Of a stretch of 64,000 nt of DNA, positions 55,804 through 64,000 are shown one piece after another. Below the pieces are notes generated by a model, which was not told where the DNA came from, made no database searches, and saw only the letters and a program-made list of their open reading frames with translations. The stretch is from Candidatus Zhuqueibacterota bacterium (GTDB taxonomy: Bacteria > Zhuqueibacterota > Zhuqueibacteria > Residuimicrobiales > Krinioviventaceae): assembly GCA_016928775.1 (NCBI GenBank), contig JAFGKD010000068.1, forward strand, positions 1-64,000, written 5' to 3'. Positions within the stretch are counted from its first letter, which is position 1. Each line of letters opens with the position of its first letter. A program made the position numbers and the translations under genes.

Positions 55804-57837
55804 TCAAGATTCCTGCATTTTATGAGAAAATCTGAGGATAATGAACTCGGCCGGACGCACAACAGCCATGCCAATCTCCACAATCATTCGACCTTCCAGG
55901 ATGTCGATGGCTGTCATTGTTGTGCCCAGGCCAACCTTGACATAAAATGCTTCATCAGGACTTGCACCGGCCAACGCGCCATCTTTCCACTTTTGAATGA
56001 GATAGTTTTCGATCATCGATTTGACGCGGATCCAGGTATTGGCGTCATTCGGCTCAAACACGGCCCAATAGGTTGATTTTTTCACAGATTCTTCGACCAT
56101 GTTGAAAAATCGTCGCACAGACACATAGCGCCATTCGTTGTCATTGCCGGCCAATGTGCGTGCACCCCACACCAGCGTACCTTTGCCGGAGAAAGCCCGG
56201 ATAGCGTTAATGGACTTGCCAGCGTTCACATCAACATTAAGATCTTCCTGCTCCTTGGAATCAAGTTTTACCACTGGACCGATGACAGAAGCGATGCTCA
56301 CATTCGCCGGCGCTTTCCATACACCGCGATTTGAATCGACCTTGGCATAAACGCCCGCCACAGCACCACTCGGCGGCAGCTCGTTCAGACTGTTATTCAC
56401 CTTTGTAATAATGTTTTTGTAAAGTGGAAAAATTTCCACAAGGCTCGCTTCAAAGGTACTTTCCCATTCACCGGCAGCTGCTTTAAAATCATTATAGGCG
56501 ACGAGAACACTTTTAAAGACCGAAATCGCGGCATCTCGGGCAAGCTCACCTTTTTTATTGGCTTTCTCTTCCGGAGTGAGCTCAGCATCGGCATCAATGT
56601 CGTTAAACTCGGTGTCAATGTCGGTATCATTATCAGTGATTGTTATATCCGTACCGCCAAAAATAGTATTCAGTTTGGAGATTAACGCCGTCAATGTGGC
56701 ACCGGCGTCACCCGACACAACAAACACTTTCCCACTGGTGAAGCCAAACGGCGCGTTATGATAAAAGATTAATTTTTGGAATTCGCTGCGGATTTTGGCA
56801 TTTTTGAGGACAGTTTCCAGATCTTTTCGCAATCGGGATACCAGCTTTGCATATTCCGGCAACGCTGGATCAGGAAGAGAATTATGAACATCGACAGCGA
56901 TTGCGACCAATATATCCTTGATCTTTGTATAAACATCTCGCAAGGGGCCACGAAGAGCATCAACTGTAGCATAAGTTCCATCGTTATATGCTTTCACCAG
57001 GCTGTCAAAATCTGCCTTGAGCGTTGACTCTGCTGCGACCAGGTCTTCAAGGGCAGTAATTGTATCGGCGGCCGGTTTTAATTCATTATTGATGAGCCAT
57101 TTGATCTCGTCACTCCCGGTCAGCGCGTCCAGTGCGATTGTTTCATCGCCACGTTTAAGCGTTAATTTTCGGTACTTTATTTTTTTGGGATAATTCGCCC
57201 GCAACCATGGCGTATAAGCGGCACCATACTTTAGACTGTTAATGCCAATGTTGTTGCGAAAATCCTCGACATCCGTATCGTGATCACCGGAGTTCTTCAA
57301 ATCACAAACAGTCACACGGTCTTGTAACGTATTGCACTGCTGTAGAGCTTGTTGTTGAAAACTGTACAAGTCAATGCTGCCCAGGAGCGTGGCGTCCGGG
57401 GAGACTAAAATTGTTGGCTCATCCTCTTTTTCCAGTTTTTTTAGTCCTCCGAGAATGCCGGATGAATCATCACCCAAAGCTGGCGATGTTTTATAATCTC
57501 CGACCGAAACGATATAACATTTACCGCCGCCGTTATTAAAAAAGAGCCGCATGCTGTCATACAACAGGTACTTGTTTGTACCCAGATTAACCGACTCGAC
57601 CCGGTTTTCATCGTTTAAAACGATTTCCGGTGAGATGGGGGGTGGTCCGCCAAATAACTGTTCAAATTCGACAAATGAATCAATTTTTGTCGGTATATTT
57701 GTCAGACTTTGGCCGTCTTTTGAAGCTTTCTCCGTGTAGCCAATGAAGGCAGGTATTGCCGTCTCCACTTCGGCCACAGAGGGTGGAAAAAGTGATATCT
57801 CTTCCACATACACATCTGGAGTTTTGTAAGTCGCCAT
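55804..57837 (-). CDS. Contractile sheath protein, single long form
   Basis: The 677-residue protein starts with the sheath pattern 'YKTPDVYVEEISLFPPSVAE' and 'AIPAFIGYTEKA', continues to 'YGAAYTPWLRANYP' (about 204-217), and ends with the conserved core from about 488: 'PPSGAVAGVYAKVDSNRGVW', 'TLVWGARTLAG', 'RPAEFIILRFSHKMQES'. Between lie ~260 extra residues (about 225-485), largely helical and including an acidic stretch around residues 401-424 ('DIDTEFNDIDADAEL'). Three sheath genes are present in Afp; here only one is found. The extra domain probably decorates the outside of the particle. Confidence 0.92.
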   Translation of the reverse strand: MATYKTPDVYVEEISLFPPSVAEVETAIPAFIGYTEKASKDGQSLTNIPTKIDSFVEFEQLFGGPPPISPEIVLNDENRVESVNLGTNKYLLYDSMRLFFNNGGGKCYIVSVGDYKTSPALGDDSSGILGGLKKLEKEDEPTILVSPDATLLGSIDLYSFQQQALQQCNTLQDRVTVCDLKNSGDHDTDVEDFRNNIGINSLKYGAAYTPWLRANYPKKIKYRKLTLKRGDETIALDALTGSDEIKWLINNELKPAADTITALEDLVAAESTLKADFDSLVKAYNDGTYATVDALRGPLRDVYTKIKDILVAIAVDVHNSLPDPALPEYAKLVSRLRKDLETVLKNAKIRSEFQKLIFYHNAPFGFTSGKVFVVSGDAGATLTALISKLNTIFGGTDITITDNDTDIDTEFNDIDADAELTPEEKANKKGELARDAAISVFKSVLVAYNDFKAAAGEWESTFEASLVEIFPLYKNIITKVNNSLNELPPSGAVAGVYAKVDSNRGVWKAPANVSIASVIGPVVKLDSKEQEDLNVDVNAGKSINAIRAFSGKGTLVWGARTLAGNDNEWRYVSVRRFFNMVEESVKKSTYWAVFEPNDANTWIRVKSMIENYLIQKWKDGALAGASPDEAFYVKVGLGTTMTAIDILEGRMIVEIGMAVVRPAEFIILRFSHKMQES

Positions 57838-57858
57838 AACTAATTCTCCTGTTCAAGG

Positions 57859-58995
57859 TTATATGTACACAAAAATCTCTGAATAGATATTGTCCCCATC
57901 CGGTTTTAAAACAGCAATCGATGGATTCGGCAAATGACCAATCAAAACATTGGTTGTCGAACCGTTTCCATTTCCGTTGTTGTTCCCGTTTTCAATGAGA
58001 TACTTTAAAGCAATCTGTTTTTCCACCCCCTCTTGAAGCGGCTTGGGCGCATCCGACACGAATCGAACTCTTTTCGAGTTATCCGGCATCACAATTTCAT
58101 CCAGCTGTGTAAATGAATCGATTGCCAATTTTGATGTATCTATGTCTTTTTTAAATTTAACACCGACGATATACATCCATATCGTTTGCCGATTTTTTAT
58201 TCTGACGATGAATGTCCTGTATGGTTTTTCACCAGCATCATCAGGTAGTACAAAGCCGGTCTCATCGACAAATCGATAATTCTCAGGTACAGCCTCATTG
58301 GCATAAATATCAATAATACCAAAACAGTTCTGGCGGATGATCTCGTCACTGGCGTAAAAAGCCTCCTCCACGCTACCATCAAGCTTGATGATATACTGAT
58401 CAGGGGGAACGGAATGAAGATCGATAAAATAGCTTAATAATCCTTCATTAACCACGACTTTGTTTTGTATAATTACTCTGCCTAATCTGTCGACGACCTC
58501 CAGAAGGATTGATTCTTTATCCGTTTCGAAAGAGTACTGGAAGGCTTGTGACCTGACTGGAAGACGATCGTCCTCACTGGCGTAAATTTTTGTATGACTC
58601 GAATTTTCTCGATTTTTATTGGAAAGAAAAAGCACATTCTCATCAGCATTGGAATATTCGTTATCATACAAATTATTGAATACAAACAGGTCTTTCGGCT
58701 TTGTGTCCAGGGGCAAGTCTGAATAGTTCAACAAATATGGAGTTTGGGGAATGAGTAAAAATGAAAATTTGAGTGGATCGATGAGCGGTTTTTTGGGCTC
58801 ATTCGCCGCACCGCCAGTTGCGACCTCATAAAATATTTTGAAACCCCCTTCGGTCTGTTTAAAGATCAGACCATAATTCCGCAGTTGACGCCTGCATTGG
58901 AACGTTGGGAGGATGAGAAAATCTCGGCTAAAACCCGAGCTGTAATATTCATTTAGAATCTCAACGGCGCACAGTGTATTAAATTTTATTTGCAT
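57859..58995 (-). CDS. eCIS-associated protein of unknown function (378 aa)
   Basis: I do not recognise a named family. The protein starts 'FNTLCAVEILNEYYSSGFSR' and then has 'IPTFQCRR' like strands and several beta-rich segments (about 170-220 'VVDRLGRVIIQNKVVVNEG', 270-300). A flexible linker 'NGNNNGNGNGS' (about 340-350) precedes a short terminal domain. There is no signal peptide. It is encoded between the DUF4255 terminator and the sheath, six bases after the first and 21 before the second, so it is most likely part of the particle (collar, cap or a sheath-interacting factor). Confidence 0.75.
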   Translation of the reverse strand: MQIKFNTLCAVEILNEYYSSGFSRDFLILPTFQCRRQLRNYGLIFKQTEGGFKIFYEVATGGAANEPKKPLIDPLKFSFLLIPQTPYLLNYSDLPLDTKPKDLFVFNNLYDNEYSNADENVLFLSNKNRENSSHTKIYASEDDRLPVRSQAFQYSFETDKESILLEVVDRLGRVIIQNKVVVNEGLLSYFIDLHSVPPDQYIIKLDGSVEEAFYASDEIIRQNCFGIIDIYANEAVPENYRFVDETGFVLPDDAGEKPYRTFIVRIKNRQTIWMYIVGVKFKKDIDTSKLAIDSFTQLDEIVMPDNSKRVRFVSDAPKPLQEGVEKQIALKYLIENGNNNGNGNGSTTNVLIGHLPNPSIAVLKPDGDNIYSEIFVYI

Positions 58996-59001
58996 ACAGG
59001 C

Positions 59002-59580
59002 TCACAGACTCGATTCGGTAGAATTTATTTCGAGTATTGGTGGCTGTTCATCACTCGCCAATCTCTCTTGTATCGTTATCAAACGCACCTTGTACATGAC
59101 CGATGACATAAATTTCGCCCCGAGCAAGCCCCACAAATGATGCTGCTGCTCCAAATCCAAAGTATATAAATCAACGATCAGTTTTTGGATGCTCGGATCC
59201 AGCGCGGGCGAATTGATCGGTGCAAAAGCATTTTTACGTTGAAAACAGCGAACAACGCCTGATAAATATTTCAAGCCGGTTTCATAGTCGCTATAATTAG
59301 CTGTGAAAAGTATATAGAGGTTTAGTTTTATTTCAGGATTGAGGTGTTGAATTTTATCATCTGGTCCTTTTATCGTCGCCATCTGCGATTTGGCCACTCG
59401 CTCCTCTTCAATGTTGATAAGCGTTAGTCCAATTGAATCATCTTTGAAAACGATATGACCGCTGAGATCACTAATCCTTGTCAATTCGACAAAAACTTTG
59501 GGATCGCTCTCGACCGTCTTGATATTGGACAAATAATCGGCTACTTCACCCTTTAAGAATTTTAACGCTAAATCAAGCAA
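59002..59580 (-). CDS. DUF4255 tube-terminator protein (Afp16-like), first gene of the eCIS operon
   Basis: The 192-residue protein matches DUF4255: start 'LDLALKFLKGEVADYL', 'KDDSIGLTLINIEEERVAKS' and 'PEIKLNLYILFTANYSDYET'. Afp16-type proteins cap the tube and sheath at the far end. The start is the TTG at 59580: an in-frame TAA lies only three codons upstream (59587-59589), AAGGG precedes it, and no ATG fits. The weak start may limit production of the whole operon. Confidence 0.92.
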   Translation of the reverse strand: MLDLALKFLKGEVADYLSNIKTVESDPKVFVELTRISDLSGHIVFKDDSIGLTLINIEEERVAKSQMATIKGPDDKIQHLNPEIKLNLYILFTANYSDYETGLKYLSGVVRCFQRKNAFAPINSPALDPSIQKLIVDLYTLDLEQQHHLWGLLGAKFMSSVMYKVRLITIQERLASDEQPPILEINSTESSL

Positions 59581-59611
59581 ATTCCCTTACCCCGGGCTAG
59601 TTCATTTTTTT

Positions 59612-59637
59612 GATTATCCACCACTTCCTGGATAATC
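59612..59637. promoter_or_regulatory. Inverted repeat upstream of the eCIS operon (possible operator)
   Basis: GATTATCC and GGATAATC form a perfect 8-base inverted repeat around a ten-base spacer, 32-57 bases upstream of the first eCIS start codon. There is no T run, so a regulator-binding site or mRNA leader hairpin is more likely than a terminator. The rest of 59581-59908 is AT-rich; I find no reliable gene or clear sigma-70 boxes in it. Confidence 0.4.
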
Positions 59638-59908
59638 GTTTAAAAATATAAGAGCATTGCTTTGTGGTGCGTTTCCCAGATATTATTTTCAAACAACTTT
59701 TATTAGAAAGATATTTCAAAATTTTAGCTTATCAGTCATTTCTACGAGAATTATCGCTGAAAAAACGGGGAAATGCAAGGGGAGAATTTGTCCATTCTGT
59801 AGAGCCTATCCGAAAGATTAAACGCCAGGGGATTTATCAAGTCCTTATTGGACTGGCTAAAGTTTTCAGAGCAATTTCACATGTTCAATAAAAACAGGAG
59901 GATCAACA

Positions 59909-61195
59909 ATGATTGAATACGGCGATAATCCATTTGACGATGGATTGGATTTTAGTGGTTGCCCGCCAAAACCGGTCGGGCTCAAGCTGCCCAGGTTTCC
60001 GGAAAATTTTAAAAGTGACTGCAAATTTTTACGCTGGGCGCGGTGCTGGCCACATGTCCCGGACGGCCAGACACCCATGTTCGTAAAAATTGATGATTTC
60101 GAACCGGACGAAAGCCAGTGCGGTGTTTATAACGGCGAGGTGCATTTTTACCATGCCCTCACAAATGAAGAATGGTACAAGGGCGAACTCAAGTTTTATT
60201 ACACCAGAAATTACCTCCAGGAAGTGATGGCACCTAATGGACAAACGCGCAAACGCATCGCCTTTCGCTTTGTCGCCAAAGGTGATCTGGAGCGCGTGGG
60301 AAGGCAAATCCCGGACAATTTTGCGTTCATCTCGTGCACGAAACCGGTGGATGATGTTCACTCCTACAAGCAAATTTTTGTCTACGGTGGTCTCGATATT
60401 TTCTTCGATACGCAACCCACGGAACAAAATTTCATGTTGGCACTTGGCCACAACGATGGCTGGCTCACACATCATCCCAAGTGTTCGAAAAGACCCATCG
60501 ATTGGAACGGACCTGGTTCGATTATCGGCCACTATAGCAACCGGGGGTGGCTGTTTGTTTCACCAGGTCGGAATTTTGTCTTTGATCCCAGACTGCACCC
60601 ACCAACTGGTCGCTTTTGCGAGGAAGCCGTGCGACAAGTGGACAAACAGTGCTATACTGAAGACGCTACTAAATACGGTTATCTCTCTATACAACACATC
60701 CACTGCATTCATTCCTATCAACAGCTATGGGGAATGACCGAATGTAATACTGTTTTTCAGAGTTCAAAATCGTGCCAGGGTTTGCATTATACAGCAGAAC
60801 CTCACTCCTGGCTCACATTCCTGAGCATGGGGTATTGGCGAGATAGCTACCGAAGAAAATATCAAACACTCCACTTGTCCGAGGGCAGCATCAAGTTCAT
60901 CGGTCCCATTTCTGATGAATTGGAAAACGGGCTCTATTTTTATGGCTTTTCGACACAATCATCTTTAACCGATCTCAAACTCGTCGACTATGCCGACAAC
61001 AGGGATGTCATTGGCGCGCCGGCGCCCACGCGCTTGCTGATTTATTTGTACAATGCCGGCAAAGCGTATCTGAATCCACCTTTGCGAGACACATTGGAAA
61101 TTGATCCCGAATTCTCGACACAGCTTATTCGCAAAGAAATCATCCTCGCGCGTGAAAAAAATCTCTGCCCGTTCACAATGGACAAAAATGAATAA
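59909..61195 (+). CDS. Unrecognised 428-aa aromatic/Cys-containing protein divergent from the eCIS
   Basis: I do not recognise a family. The start is well supported by AGGAGG at 59896-59901, seven bases before the ATG. The protein has no signal peptide or membrane helix, is rich in aromatic residues, and contains about eleven cysteines spread through it ('SGCPPKPVGLKLPRF', 'KFLRWARCWPHVPDG', 'HHPKCSKRPIDWNGPG', 'CIHSYQQLWGMTECN'). The many Trp, Tyr, Asp and Gly in turns suggest a beta-rich globular fold, maybe a carbohydrate-binding or enzyme domain. It is divergent from the eCIS operon and ends in a strong terminator, so it is an independent unit; whether it is cargo or unrelated cannot be told. 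Confidence 0.7.
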   Translation: MIEYGDNPFDDGLDFSGCPPKPVGLKLPRFPENFKSDCKFLRWARCWPHVPDGQTPMFVKIDDFEPDESQCGVYNGEVHFYHALTNEEWYKGELKFYYTRNYLQEVMAPNGQTRKRIAFRFVAKGDLERVGRQIPDNFAFISCTKPVDDVHSYKQIFVYGGLDIFFDTQPTEQNFMLALGHNDGWLTHHPKCSKRPIDWNGPGSIIGHYSNRGWLFVSPGRNFVFDPRLHPPTGRFCEEAVRQVDKQCYTEDATKYGYLSIQHIHCIHSYQQLWGMTECNTVFQSSKSCQGLHYTAEPHSWLTFLSMGYWRDSYRRKYQTLHLSEGSIKFIGPISDELENGLYFYGFSTQSSLTDLKLVDYADNRDVIGAPAPTRLLIYLYNAGKAYLNPPLRDTLEIDPEFSTQLIRKEIILAREKNLCPFTMDKNE

Positions 61196-61224
61196 AATTG
61201 TCGAAAACATTCGGCACACAAAAA

Positions 61225-61257
61225 ATGGCTCGTGGAGTGATCCCGAGCCATTTTTTT
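61225..61257 (+). terminator. Rho-independent terminator after the 428-aa gene
   Basis: ATGGCTCG (61225-61232) and CGAGCCAT (61244-61251) form an 8-bp stem, extended by A-T pairs, with an eleven-base loop, and are followed by seven T. It lies 30 bases after the stop of the upstream gene. The flanking A run could make it work on both strands. Confidence 0.9.
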
Positions 61258-61286
61258 AACCGTCTGAACAACTCGAAATTTTCCCC

Positions 61287-61412
61287 ACTATCATTCGCCG
61301 CCTCTTTGAGGCGAATAGACTGCTGCACATCTTGACTTTCAGGATCCTGTAACAGTCGATTATAACACTTGAATTCATAGATCGAATGGCTTAACTTTTT
61401 AAAGCGACGCAT
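61287..61412 (-). pseudogene. Probable remnant of an IS200/IS605-family TnpA N-terminus
   Basis: From an ATG at 61412 (AGAAGGA upstream), the minus strand reads 'MRRFKKLSHSIYEFK', then 'YNRLLQDPESQD' and 'QQSIRLKEA'. This resembles the TnpA start 'KKLSHTIYECKYHIVWCPKY', then 'RILKDPE', with about eight residues missing at the normal HIVWCPK stretch and no sign of the catalytic HUH histidines or tyrosine. After about 42 codons the match ends. The small palindrome CGCCTC-TTT-GAGGCG at 61299-61313 lies inside it. The call rests on remembered family patterns over a short stretch. Confidence 0.4.
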
Positions 61413-61489
61413 GGATCCTTCTTGATTTACATGCAAACCTTTCAGGGAGGACCATTTTATGAATTTTATGGCATTTATCAGGAGGCTCT

Positions 61490-62434
61490 ATGATAACATT
61501 CGGCCCGGTACCATCAAGAAGACTTGGCCAGAGTTTGGGAATCAACAATATCCCGCCCAAATCATGTACATATTCTTGTGTATACTGCCAGTTAGGACGC
61601 ACTAAAAAATTGGAAGCGCAACGCCGTCCATTTTATAAACCGGAGGATATAAAGCACAGCGTCCTTAAAAAAATAGAGTTAGCAGAAAAGCGCGGGGAAC
61701 CCATCGATTATCTTACTTTTGTCCCGGATGGGGAGCCGACTCTGGATATCAATATCGGAACAGAGATTGATCTGATTCGAGAAACGGGTGTAAAGATTGC
61801 AGTCATTACGAATAGCTCATTGATCTGGGATGAACGGGTCAGAGACGATTTAAAAAAGGCCGACTGGGTTTCCGTAAAGATCGATTCGATGCAGGACGAT
61901 ATGTGGCACAAGATCAACCGGCCGCACCGTTCTCTGGAGCTTGCGAAAATTTTAGATGGAATCAAGAGATTCGCCACAGAATTCCAGGGCAGGCTTGTCA
62001 CGGAAACCATGCTTGTTCGCGATCTCAATGACAGTGAAGAGCAGATCCTTCAAATTGCCTCTTTTTTAAAACAAATATCGCCGGATACATCCTGCCTTTC
62101 CATTCCAACCAGACCGCCCGCAGGAAAATGGGTGCAGCCGCCGAATGAAGAGACGCTGATCCGGGCATATCACATACTGAAATCTGCAATAAAAAATGTA
62201 GAATATCTCATCGGATACGAAGGTAATGCTTTTGCCTTCACCGGGGATGTTAAAAATGATCTTTTGGCTATCACCGCTGTCCATCCGATGCGAGAAGAGG
62301 CCGTTTACGAATTTCTGCAAAAAGCCGAATCGGATTGGTCAGCCGTTGATTTATTGATAAAAAATGGCCTGATGGTCAAAAAAACATTTCAAGCGAAAAC
62401 ATTCTACGCCCGAAAACTGTTCGCCCATGAATAA
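61490..62434 (+). CDS. Radical SAM protein (COG0731-like)
   Basis: The 314-residue protein starts 'MITFGPVPSRRLGQSLGINN' and has the radical SAM iron-sulfur motif C26-x3-C30-x2-C33 in 'CTYSCVYCQLG'. 'FVPDGEPTLD' and 'VKIDSMQDDMWHKINRPH' follow, as in the COG0731 (TYW1-related) group. It should use a [4Fe-4S] cluster and S-adenosylmethionine for a radical reaction in the cytoplasm; the substrate of this bacterial subgroup is unknown, and true wyosine synthesis is not expected. AGGAGG lies at 61480-61485, four bases before the ATG. It ends 82 bases before the PerR-like gene. Confidence 0.85.
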   Translation: MITFGPVPSRRLGQSLGINNIPPKSCTYSCVYCQLGRTKKLEAQRRPFYKPEDIKHSVLKKIELAEKRGEPIDYLTFVPDGEPTLDINIGTEIDLIRETGVKIAVITNSSLIWDERVRDDLKKADWVSVKIDSMQDDMWHKINRPHRSLELAKILDGIKRFATEFQGRLVTETMLVRDLNDSEEQILQIASFLKQISPDTSCLSIPTRPPAGKWVQPPNEETLIRAYHILKSAIKNVEYLIGYEGNAFAFTGDVKNDLLAITAVHPMREEAVYEFLQKAESDWSAVDLLIKNGLMVKKTFQAKTFYARKLFAHE

Positions 62435-62458
62435 CGAAACTTTTGTCGAAATATTAAC

Positions 62459-62513
62459 TTGACTTGTACCTTCAAAATCCTCATATTAATAACAGGAATG
62501 ATTATTATTAATA
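62459..62513 (+). promoter_or_regulatory. Promoter and AT-rich inverted repeat before the PerR-like gene
   Basis: TTGACT at 62459-62464 and CATATT at 62482-62487 (17-base spacer) make a sigma-70-like promoter. TATTAATAA (62484-62492) and TTATTAATA (62505-62513) form a 9-base inverted repeat that overlaps the -10 region and reaches almost to the start codon. AT-rich dyads of this kind are typical of Fur/PerR operators, so autoregulation is likely but unproven. Confidence 0.45.
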
Positions 62514-62516
62514 AAT

Positions 62517-62921
62517 ATGTTAAACAAAGAAAAAACACAATTCAGACAAAGCAAACAGCGCAACAGAATCCTGGAATTATTGCGCTCAACTGACAGCCAT
62601 CCTACGGCAGACTGGATTTATGCGCAGCTAAAAAAAGAGTTTCCAAAACTTAGTCTGGGCACAGTTTATCGGAATCTTTCCACGCTCATTGACCAGGGAC
62701 TGGTAAATAAAATTCACTTTGGCAGCACGTTCGACCGATTTGAAGCGAACACAAAACCGCATTATCATCTCATTTGCGAATCATGCGGGAAAATATTCGA
62801 TTTTAATATGAAAATTTATGAAAACCTGAACGAGCAAGCGAAACAATTGACGACGTTTACAATCAACTATCACAAATTGGATTTCTATGGCATATGCCAG
62901 GAGTGCAGTCAATCTGAATAA
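62517..62921 (+). CDS. PerR-like Fur-family peroxide/metal regulator
   Basis: The 134-residue protein has a winged-helix DNA-binding part (about 1-66, 'HPTADWIYAQLKKEF', 'LSLGTVYRNLSTLIDQG') and a metal-binding part. The structural zinc site is C87-C90 and C127-C130. By alignment to B. subtilis PerR the regulatory site is H28, E76, H82, H84 and D95. The equivalent of PerR D85 is Glu (in 'RFEANTKPHYH'), as in Fur, where that residue lowers peroxide sensitivity. It is adjacent to katG (102 bases apart), which supports a peroxide-response role despite this. No clear Shine-Dalgarno sequence is present. Confidence 0.85.
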   Translation: MLNKEKTQFRQSKQRNRILELLRSTDSHPTADWIYAQLKKEFPKLSLGTVYRNLSTLIDQGLVNKIHFGSTFDRFEANTKPHYHLICESCGKIFDFNMKIYENLNEQAKQLTTFTINYHKLDFYGICQECSQSE

Positions 62922-62975
62922 AGCGTGCCCGTTGCCGATAATCAAAACGTTGGCGAGACGGGCCTTCAAAGTCGA

Positions 62976-62987
62976 TTATTCGAATAA
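62976..62987. promoter_or_regulatory. Palindrome upstream of katG (possible PerR/Fur site)
   Basis: TTATTCGAATAA is a perfect 12-base palindrome between the PerR-like gene and katG, 36 bases before the katG start. Its AT-rich dyad form resembles half-sites in the operator before the PerR-like gene, so it may be the katG operator. Confidence 0.35.

Positions 62988-64000
<1,013 letters not shown>

Noticed and set aside
31918-59580. Prophage or type VI secretion locus
   Set aside because: No capsid, portal, terminase, integrase or TssJLM membrane-complex genes; DUF4255, DUF5908, CIS_TMP and the AAA+ ATPase point to eCIS.
59664-59891. 75-codon open frame on the plus strand before the 428-aa gene
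   Set aside because: GTG start without a ribosome binding site, no recognisable motif, and it fills the control region between two divergent genes; probably chance.
61173-61286. Extension of the minus-strand TnpA-like frame through the terminator hairpin
   Set aside because: The similarity ends after about 42 codons, and the rest overlaps the terminator and 3' end of the 428-aa gene.

Overview
The window looks like a chromosomal segment from a free-living bacterium of the FCB group outside classical Bacteroidota; Calditrichota, KSB1 or a similar lineage is plausible. This is inferred from four secreted proteins with type IX secretion (T9SS) style C-terminal domains, three of them with the 'NPFN' signature, from a PorV/PorQ-like outer-membrane protein, from a SusC-like TonB receptor, and from an extracellular contractile injection system (eCIS) with the gene order seen in Bacteroidota-type loci. 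Without database searches the phylum remains an inference.

Region by region. Positions 1-17,000 hold glycan-related and secreted functions: an SGNH/TPR membrane protein, a DUF1080 lipoprotein, a GH127-like enzyme, an EamA-type transporter, three T9SS-cargo proteins (GHL10, LamG, WD-like repeat), a FecR-domain protein with a membrane partner, and a Tat-exported GH78 alpha-L-rhamnosidase. Positions 17,000-27,000 hold a SurA-like foldase, a C-type-lectin-like lipoprotein, a PorV-like protein, a 1196-residue calcium-loop protein and a TonB-dependent receptor, all on the minus strand. Positions 27,500-29,700 hold a CAP-domain protein, a decaying pantothenate locus (panC with an internal deletion, panB with an in-frame stop, panD intact) and a tRNA-Gly(CCC) abutting panD. 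An MscS channel and two small genes follow.

Positions 31,918-59,580 are the centrepiece: about 17 tightly packed minus-strand genes forming an apparently complete eCIS. Read 5' to 3' they are a DUF4255 tube terminator, an unknown 378-aa protein, one long sheath protein, two tube proteins, a DUF5908 mini-protein, a LysM tube adaptor, VgrG, PAAR, gp25, two baseplate proteins, a 1652-aa PKD/DUF4397 protein (candidate host-binding arm), a tape-measure family protein, an AAA+ ATPase, a 1242-aa DUF4157 protein with an HNH-like motif (candidate toxin cargo) and a TPR protein. A 26-base inverted repeat lies just upstream of the first gene.

Positions 59,909-64,000 hold an unrecognised cysteine-rich protein with a strong terminator, a probable IS200/IS605 transposase remnant, a radical SAM protein, and a PerR-like regulator next to a GC-rich catalase-peroxidase (katG) cut by the window end.
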